Shown: piece by piece, positions 8,558 through 13,245 of the stretch | How the letters are laid out: every line of letters starts with the position of its first letter | Position numbering within the stretch: the first letter of the stretch is position 1 | NCBI GenBank assembly: GCA_049587715.1 | Contig: JBAVEL010000164.1 | Span: forward strand, 1-13,245 | DNA from: JBAVEL01 sp049587715 | GTDB taxonomy: Bacteria > Bacteroidota > Ignavibacteria > UBA10030 > UBA6906 | Reading direction: 5' to 3' | DNA: 13,245 nucleotides | Notes under the pieces: model-generated | Seen by the model: the letters and a program-made list of their open reading frames with translations, nothing else | What the model was told of the DNA's origin: nothing | Databases searched by the model: none | Translations under genes and position numbers: made by a program

Positions 8558-9246
8558 TCACCCTCACGGACGTCACGGTGATCTTCAACGGACTCACGGT
8601 CCTGGACCGTGTCTCCCTTCAGGTGAAGCCGGGCGACTTCGTGTTTCTGGTGGGGCAGACGGGAGCGGGCAAAAGCACCATCCTCCGGCTCATGTACATG
8701 GACATCCTTCCCACAAAGGGGGTCGTCTCGGTGGGACGCTTCAGCTCCGCCTCCATACAGGAACGGGAGAAGCCCCACCTCCGGAGGATGATCGGGATCG
8801 TGTTTCAGGATTTCCGGCTCCTCCCCGACAGGAACGTGTACGAGAACGTGGCCTTCACGCTCCACGTGACGGGCGCGCGTGCAGGGGCCATCAAGCGGAG
8901 GGTGTTTCACACACTGGCGGATGTGGGCCTCGCCCATCAGCGCTACCGCATGCCGCATGAGCTCTCGGGGGGGGAACAACAGAGGGTGGTGATTGCGCGG
9001 GCCCTGGTGAGCAACCCCTCCTTCCTTCTTGCGGATGAGCCCACGGGGAACCTTGACCCCGGCACCTCGCTCGAGATCCTGGAGCTGCTGAAGAACATAC
9101 ACACGAGGGGGACGGCCGTGGTGATGGCCACGCACAACTACGACCTGGTGCGGAGGGTGCGGGAGCGGATCGTGCAGGTGAAAAACGGAAAGCTCTTCGA
9201 CGTAGAGCTGAAGCCCCTCAGCCCGCCACCGCCTCCACCCGCCTGA
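8554..9246 (+). CDS. ftsE: FtsE-like ABC transporter ATP-binding protein
   Basis: FtsE is the ATPase partner of the membrane protein FtsX; the pair controls cell-wall hydrolases at the division site. The 230-residue product has Walker A GQTGAGKST at 34-42, Q85 in VFQDFRLLPDRNVYENVAF (a stretch highly typical of FtsE), the signature LSGGEQQR at 137-144, Walker B FLLADEP at 157-163 and H194 of ATHNYDLV. The start is GTG, overlapping the pdxA stop as GTGA, with GGAGG and AAAGGGAG upstream (8532-8543). No ftsX follows: the next genes are on the other strand. The last residues (LSPPPPPPA) form a proline run that overlaps the 3' end of the convergent Fe-S gene. Another member of the LolD/MacB/FtsE group is possible but less likely. 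Confidence 0.85.
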   Translation: MITLTDVTVIFNGLTVLDRVSLQVKPGDFVFLVGQTGAGKSTILRLMYMDILPTKGVVSVGRFSSASIQEREKPHLRRMIGIVFQDFRLLPDRNVYENVAFTLHVTGARAGAIKRRVFHTLADVGLAHQRYRMPHELSGGEQQRVVIARALVSNPSFLLADEPTGNLDPGTSLEILELLKNIHTRGTAVVMATHNYDLVRRVRERIVQVKNGKLFDVELKPLSPPPPPPA

Positions 9247-9454
9247 TCTGGGGGATTTCCTTCATGATCACCCTCTCCACCCCCGCCCGGAGGGTAAGCC
9301 GGGACATGGGGCAGATGCGGCAGGTCCCCTCCCAGGCAACTTCCAGAATTCCTTCGGGCAGTATCCTCACCTGGCGCACGTTCCCTCCGTCTCTGGCCAG
9401 GTAGGGACGCACGCCCTTCAGGACCTCTTCCACCCTGGGAGTAAGGTCCTCCAT
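9218..9454 (-). CDS. NifU C-terminal domain (Nfu-like) Fe-S scaffold/carrier protein
   Basis: Small Nfu-type proteins assemble or carry [4Fe-4S] clusters to target enzymes in the cytoplasm. The 78-residue product consists only of this domain: VEEVLKGVRPYLARDGGNV at 8-26, the cluster-binding CRIC (C45, C48) followed by PMSRLTLRAGVE, and a C-terminal helix to IPQIRRVEAV. The start ATG at 9454 has AGGAGG four bases upstream, partly inside the mrp stop, and the intergenic gap is eight bases. It follows the Fe-S carrier ATPase Mrp, which fits a shared role. Its last 29 bases overlap the convergent ftsE gene tail-to-tail. It lacks the N-terminal IscU-like domain of full NifU and the A-type domain of NfuA. 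Confidence 0.88.
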   Translation of the reverse strand: MEDLTPRVEEVLKGVRPYLARDGGNVRQVRILPEGILEVAWEGTCRICPMSRLTLRAGVERVIMKEIPQIRRVEAVAG

Positions 9455-9462
9455 ACGGCCTC

Positions 9463-10554
9463 CTATGACTTGAGCCGGATGTCTATCCCCGCCTCCGGCG
9501 GGGCGCCGATTGCGCGTATGCTGAGCTGGGCCGCCAACGAGCGGGCGATGGAGAGAAACGCGGCCTGGGCGGGGTTCTCCTCCTGTATTGCCACGGGATG
9601 GCCCGCATCTCCGCTTTCCCGTATCCCGGTCGTGAGCGGAATCTCCCCCAGGAAAGGCACTCCCAGCTCCTGTGCGTTCCTCCTTCCCCCTCCCGTATCG
9701 AATATGTTCTCCCTGTGTCCGCAGGAGGGGCAGATGTAGCAGCTCATGTTCTCCACGATCCCCAGAACCGGCACCTGCACCCGCTCGAACATGGCATACC
9801 CTTTCCGGGCATCCGCAAGGGAGATGTCCTGGGGGGTTGTCACGATGACGGCGCCCGTAAGGGGGATGGTCTGCACCAGGGTAAGCTGGATATCTCCCGT
9901 TCCCGGGGGAAGATCGAACAACAGGTAATCCAGCTCTCCCCACAGCACATCCGTCAGAAACTGCCTCACGGCCCCGCTCGCCATGGGTCCCCGCCAGATC
10001 ACCGCCTGGCGCGGGTCCACCAGAAACCCTATGGACATCACCTTCACACCCCACTTCTCGAGGGGGACGAGCTTCCCACCCTCCACCATGGGCCGGCCTT
10101 TGATCCCCATCATGAGGGGAATGCTGGGCCCGTAGATATCCGCATCCACAAGCCCCACAGACGCCCCCTCCCTCGCCAGGGCCACGGCCAGGTTCACCGC
10201 CACGGTGGACTTCCCCACTCCCCCCTTCCCCGATGCCACGGCCACGGTGTTCTTGACCCCGGGAAGCATGTCCTGCCTGGGGCCGCTCTCATGAGCCCGC
10301 ACCCGGGATGTCATCTTCACATCCACATTCCCCACACCCTCCAGGGCATCCCGCACCACCCGGATGGAGGCCTCCTTCATCTGGTCCCGCACGGGGCACG
10401 CCGGGGTTGTAAGCTCTATCGTGAAGGCCACATCCGCGCCCTTGACGCTGATATCCTTCACAAACCCGAGGGACACGATGTCTTTCCTCAGATCGGGATC
10501 AAACACACTCCTCAAGGCATCCCTGACGCTCTCTTCAGTCAGCGGTTTCTTCAT
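9463..10554 (-). CDS. mrp: Mrp/ApbC (NBP35 family) Fe-S cluster carrier ATPase
   Basis: Mrp/ApbC proteins bind a [4Fe-4S] cluster at a dimer interface and pass it to apo-proteins in an ATP-dependent way. The 363-residue product has an N-terminal MIP18/DUF59-type domain (about 1-90, with FDPDLRKDIVSLGFV at 18-32 and TTPACPVRD at 49-57), the deviant Walker A GKGGVGKST at 109-117, LVDADIYGPS at 135-144, DLPPGTGD at 214-221, and the cluster-binding CPSC at 275-278 with an additional Cys at 272. The ATG overlaps the stop of the upstream kbl gene as ATGA, preceded by an AGGA-type ribosome binding site. The short gap to the Nfu-like gene suggests a functional Fe-S pair. Confidence 0.93.
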   Translation of the reverse strand: MKKPLTEESVRDALRSVFDPDLRKDIVSLGFVKDISVKGADVAFTIELTTPACPVRDQMKEASIRVVRDALEGVGNVDVKMTSRVRAHESGPRQDMLPGVKNTVAVASGKGGVGKSTVAVNLAVALAREGASVGLVDADIYGPSIPLMMGIKGRPMVEGGKLVPLEKWGVKVMSIGFLVDPRQAVIWRGPMASGAVRQFLTDVLWGELDYLLFDLPPGTGDIQLTLVQTIPLTGAVIVTTPQDISLADARKGYAMFERVQVPVLGIVENMSCYICPSCGHRENIFDTGGGRRNAQELGVPFLGEIPLTTGIRESGDAGHPVAIQEENPAQAAFLSIARSLAAQLSIRAIGAPPEAGIDIRLKS

Positions 10555-11771
10555 CCTGTCCTTTCCTTTATCACTCCCAGGTCTTTCCCCACCCGGCGGA
10601 AGGCCTCCAGGGCCCTGTCTATGTGCCCGGTCTCATGCGCCGCCGATATCTGCACCCTTATCCGCGCCTTTCCCCGGGGAACCACGGGGTAGAAGAACCC
10701 CACCACATAGATCCCCTCTTCAAAGAGCCGGCGGGCCATCTCCTGGACCAGGGAGGCATCGTGGAGCATGACGGGCACAATGGGATGGAACCCCTCCCTT
10801 ATTTCAAACCCCGATTCCCGCATGCCGGTTCGGAACCGGAGTGTGTTTCTCTCCAGCCGGTCCCTCAGCTCCGTGGAGGATTCCAGAATATCCAGGGCCT
10901 TGAGTGTGGCCGCCACAATCACGGGACTCAGGGAATTGGAGAAGAGATAGGGCCGGGACCTCTGCCTCAGAACCTCTATGAAGATCCCGTTCCCCGCAAC
11001 GCATCCGCCCGAAGCCCCCCCGAGGGCCTTCCCGAATGTTGTGCTCACCATGTCCACCCTCCCCCCCACGCCCCGGAGCTCCGGCGTCCCCCGCCCCGTC
11101 TTGCCCAGAAAGCCCGTGGCGTGGGAGTCATCCACCATCACCAGGGCGTCATACCGCTCGGCGAGTGTGCAGAGACTGTCCAGGTCGGCCACGTCCCCGT
11201 CCATGGAGAACACGCCGTCTGTGGCCACCATGCGGAACCGGCGTGTGCGCGCCTCCCGGAGATGCCGCTCCAGGTCGGCCATGTCCATGTGCTTGTAGCG
11301 CCTCCGCTCCGCCTTGCAGAGCCGGATGCCGTCTATGATGGAGGCGTGGTTCAGCTCATCCGATATGACCGCATCCTCCTCCCCGAGGAGGGTCTCAAAG
11401 AGCCCCGTGTTGGCATCAAAGCAGGAGGAGTAAAGGATGGCATCCTCCATCCCGAGGAACCGGGCGATGCGCTCTTCAAGCAGCCGGTGCTTGTCCTGGG
11501 TGCCGCAGATGAAGCGCACGGACGACATCCCGTATCCCCGCCCCTCCAGGGCTTCCCGCGCGGCCTCCATCACCCCCGGGTGGGAGGAGAGCCCCAGGTA
11601 GTTGTTGGCGCAGAAGTTCACCACCTCCCGCTCGGCCCCTCCCCCCTCTCTCACCCGCACCACGGGATTCTGGGGGGAGACCATGAAGCGTTCCTCCTTG
11701 TAGAGGTCCGCCTCCCAGAGCTCCTCTATCTCGTTCCGGAAGTAGTCAACCAGCTTCTCGCTCCGGGCCAC
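10551..11771 (-). CDS. kbl: Glycine C-acetyltransferase (2-amino-3-ketobutyrate CoA ligase), KBL type
   Basis: KBL is a PLP enzyme that interconverts glycine plus acetyl-CoA and 2-amino-3-ketobutyrate plus CoA. The 406-residue product closely follows E. coli KBL from memory: NFCANNYLGLSSHP at 52-65, SSVRFICGTQD at 83-93, YSSCFDANTGLFETLLG at 114-130, NHASIIDG at 141-148 (H142 stacks on PLP), DDSHATGF at 214-221, K248 in TTFGKALGG as the PLP lysine, and GFFYPVVPRGKARIR at 358-372. The start is GTG at 11771 with AGGGAGA upstream. No threonine dehydrogenase (tdh) gene is adjacent, so its place in threonine breakdown is not shown. It is a tandem paralogue of the next gene upstream and lies in the same operon as a carrier protein, so a lipid-related role is an alternative. 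Confidence 0.83.
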   Translation of the reverse strand: MARSEKLVDYFRNEIEELWEADLYKEERFMVSPQNPVVRVREGGGAEREVVNFCANNYLGLSSHPGVMEAAREALEGRGYGMSSVRFICGTQDKHRLLEERIARFLGMEDAILYSSCFDANTGLFETLLGEEDAVISDELNHASIIDGIRLCKAERRRYKHMDMADLERHLREARTRRFRMVATDGVFSMDGDVADLDSLCTLAERYDALVMVDDSHATGFLGKTGRGTPELRGVGGRVDMVSTTFGKALGGASGGCVAGNGIFIEVLRQRSRPYLFSNSLSPVIVAATLKALDILESSTELRDRLERNTLRFRTGMRESGFEIREGFHPIVPVMLHDASLVQEMARRLFEEGIYVVGFFYPVVPRGKARIRVQISAAHETGHIDRALEAFRRVGKDLGVIKERTG

Positions 11772-11792
11772 CGTCTCTCCCTGTTTCTCCCG

Positions 11793-11805
11793 CCGCGCAG
11801 CGCGG
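11793..11805 (-). repeat. Small GC hairpin between the two oxoamine synthase genes
   Basis: CCGCG and CGCGG flank a three-base loop in the 36-base gap, just after the stop of the upstream gene. There is no T-run, so it is unlikely to be a full terminator; it could cause partial attenuation or protect an RNA end. This stem could also occur by chance in such GC-rich DNA. Confidence 0.25.
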
Positions 11806-11807
11806 GC

Positions 11808-13055
11808 CTACAGCCCGTACTGCGCCACAATCTGCTCCTTCTTCTTCCCCAGGATGTCGTATTTCCGCCCCACCTTGGTGAAGGCCTCGATGGCCTTGTC
11901 CAGGTGCTCCTTCTCGTGGTCCGCCGATATCTGCACCCGTATCCGGGCCGCCCCCTGCGGCACCACGGGGAACGAGAAGCCGATCACGTAGATGCCTTCG
12001 GCGAACATGTCACGCGCCACATCCGCGGCCAGCTTGGCGTTGTAAAGCATGATGGGAACGATGGGATGCACCCCTTCCCGGATGTCGAAGCCCGCCTTCG
12101 TCATCCGCTCCCGGAAATACAGGGTATTCTGCTCCAGCTTGTCCCGCCGCTCCGTGCTCCGGGTAAGCACATCCACCACCCGGATGGAAGCCGCCACCAC
12201 CACGGGGGGCACCGTGTTGGAAAACAAATACGGCCGGGCCCTCTGGCGGCAGAGTTCCACGATCTCCTTCCGTCCGCTCACGCACCCTCCCGCCGCCCCG
12301 CCCAGGGCTTTTCCGAGTGTGGTGGTGATGGCGTCAATCCGGCCCATCACCCCGCAGTGCTCGTGCGTCCCCCGTCCCCTCTTTCCCACAAACCCCGTGG
12401 CGTGGGAGTCATCCACCATCACCATGGCGTCGTACTTCTCCGCCAGGTCGCACACGGCATCCAGGGGGGCGATGTCTCCGTCCATGGAGAACACCCCATC
12501 GGTGATGACCATCCGGAACCGGCACGACTGCGTTTCCTGGAGCTTCTCCTCCAGGTGCGCCATGTTGGCGTGCTTGTAGTTGAAGAGCTGGGCCTTGGAG
12601 AGGCGCATCCCGTCCACAATCGAGGCGTGCACCAGCCGGTCCGCGATCATGGCGTCTTCCTTGTCCAGGGTCACCTCGAAGAGCCCCGCGTTGGCCTCCA
12701 TGCACGAGGGAAAGAGCACCGTGTCCTCGGTGCCCAGGAACTCCGTGAGTTTCTTCTCCAGCTCATCGTGGATGTCCTGCGTGCCGCAGATAAAGCGGAC
12801 GGAGGAGAGCCCGAAGCCCCTCTGGTCCAGCCCCTGGTGGGCCGCCTGCACCACCTCGGGGTGGCTTGAGAGCCCCAGGTAGTTGTTCGCGCAGAAGTTG
12901 ATCACCTCTTTCGGCGCCGCCCCTTTCGGGAACTCCACCGTGATGCATGCCGCCTGGGGTGACTCGATGAAGCGCTCCTCCTTGAAGAGGCCCGCCCCCT
13001 TGATATCCCCCAGGGCCCCGCCGTAGAACGACCGGGCCTTTGCGCTGTATGCCAT
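11808..13055 (-). CDS. KBL-like alpha-oxoamine synthase, possibly acyl-ACP dependent
   Basis: This PLP-dependent enzyme belongs to the family that joins an amino acid to an acyl thioester with loss of CO2 (KBL, BioF, serine palmitoyltransferase, HemA). The 415-residue product has NFCANNYLGLSSHP at 53-66, H143 stacking on PLP, DDSHATGF at 215-222, the PLP lysine K249 in TTLGKALGG, and R371 in the carboxylate-binding RIR. It is very similar along its whole length to the next gene downstream, but the Asn before the PLP-stacking His is Val (LVHAS), SCFDAN is SCMEAN, and GFFYP is GFSFP. An acyl carrier protein gene ends ten bases before its ATG, with GAGGAG as ribosome binding site. That context suggests an acyl-ACP substrate, as in bacterial serine palmitoyltransferase loci. 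It could also be a second true KBL. Confidence 0.8.
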   Translation of the reverse strand: MAYSAKARSFYGGALGDIKGAGLFKEERFIESPQAACITVEFPKGAAPKEVINFCANNYLGLSSHPEVVQAAHQGLDQRGFGLSSVRFICGTQDIHDELEKKLTEFLGTEDTVLFPSCMEANAGLFEVTLDKEDAMIADRLVHASIVDGMRLSKAQLFNYKHANMAHLEEKLQETQSCRFRMVITDGVFSMDGDIAPLDAVCDLAEKYDAMVMVDDSHATGFVGKRGRGTHEHCGVMGRIDAITTTLGKALGGAAGGCVSGRKEIVELCRQRARPYLFSNTVPPVVVAASIRVVDVLTRSTERRDKLEQNTLYFRERMTKAGFDIREGVHPIVPIMLYNAKLAADVARDMFAEGIYVIGFSFPVVPQGAARIRVQISADHEKEHLDKAIEAFTKVGRKYDILGKKKEQIVAQYGL

Positions 13056-13065
13056 GGGATTCTCC

Positions 13066-13245
13066 TCAGATCTTCACGTATTCTTTGAGAAGCGCGATAA
13101 TGCTGTTCACCGAATCGAACGCCTCGGGAGTGGCCTTCTCATCCGGAATCCGCACCTGGAACTTCTTCTCCAGGAACATCTTGAGGGACACCATGGAGAA
13201 GGAGTCCACGATGCCGCTCGAGATGAGCCGGGTGGACTCGGTGAC
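13066..13245 (-). CDS. Acyl carrier protein, C-terminal 59 residues (5' end outside window)
   Basis: Carrier proteins hold acyl chains on a phosphopantetheine arm attached to a serine. The visible part begins inside the protein and shows the attachment site in SSGIVDSFSMVSL, with the DS serine at residue 15 of the fragment. An amphipathic helix (LKMFLEKKFQVRIPDE) and a final helix ending ALLKEYVKI follow. Typical carrier proteins have 75-90 residues, so some 20-30 are missing beyond the window edge. The motif is the GIVDSF type rather than the DSLDxVEL of the fatty-acid-synthase ACP, so this is probably a dedicated carrier. Its TGA (13066-13068) overlaps the ribosome binding site of the oxoamine synthase, implying coupled translation and a shared pathway. 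Confidence 0.85.
   Translation of the reverse strand, partial: VTESTRLISSGIVDSFSMVSLKMFLEKKFQVRIPDEKATPEAFDSVNSIIALLKEYVKI

Noticed and set aside
10551..11771. Threonine degradation operon (tdh-kbl)
   Set aside because: No threonine dehydrogenase gene adjoins kbl within the window; the neighbours are Fe-S carriers and an ACP-linked paralogue.
10623..12869. Long plus-strand open frame (748 codons) across both oxoamine synthase genes
   Set aside because: It is antisense to two clear PLP enzymes, crosses their intergenic gap, is rich in His, Pro, Gly and Arg, and resembles no family I know. GC-rich genes often leave such stop-free antisense frames.
10551..13055. Eukaryote-like serine palmitoyltransferase heterodimer (one active and one inactive subunit)
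   Set aside because: Both proteins keep the PLP lysine, His and Asp residues, so neither looks like a catalytically dead LCB1-type partner.

Overview
The window is GC-rich, strongly G/C-biased at third codon positions, and almost entirely coding. It looks like an ordinary bacterial chromosome, with no sign of a mobile element, phage or plasmid. The mix of genes points to an anaerobic or facultative bacterium: a gamma-alpha-fused 2-oxoacid:ferredoxin oxidoreductase, a GWxTD-domain secreted protein, FtsE, and PLP-dependent alpha-oxoamine synthases next to an acyl carrier protein. GWxTD proteins are typical of Acidobacteriota, Aminicenantes, FCB-group and related phyla, so one of these is my best guess, but the sequence alone does not settle the phylum.

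Plus strand (1-9246): one tightly packed gene train. In order it holds the tail of an upstream gene (frame uncertain), rpsR (S18), rplI (L9), korA, korB, nrnA (DHH phosphoesterase), pepA (M17 aminopeptidase), a secreted GWxTD-domain protein, pdxA and ftsE. From rplI onward almost every junction is an overlap (TAATG, an 8-base overlap, ATGA, ATGA, CTGA, GTGA) or a gap of about 11 bases, so co-transcription and translational coupling are likely. The pdxA start appears to be a rare CTG codon inside the CTGA overlap. ftsE closes the train with no ftsX beside it.

Minus strand (13245-9218, read right to left): a second operon enters from beyond the right edge. It holds the C-terminal part of an acyl carrier protein, a KBL-like alpha-oxoamine synthase, a second and closer KBL homologue, an Mrp/ApbC Fe-S carrier ATPase, and a stand-alone NifU C-terminal (Nfu-like) Fe-S protein. 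The last gene runs tail-to-tail into ftsE and overlaps it by 29 bases, leaving no room for a conventional terminator.

How the genes may work together: KorAB needs ThDP and a [4Fe-4S] cluster, and the convergent operon supplies Fe-S carriers (Mrp and Nfu-like). PdxA makes a PLP precursor, and both oxoamine synthases are PLP enzymes. These links are inference from proximity. The most interesting part is the right end. There, a duplicated KBL-type enzyme sits directly behind a carrier protein, which suggests that one copy condenses an amino acid with an acyl-ACP (a sphingoid-base-like lipid step) rather than taking part in threonine/glycine metabolism.
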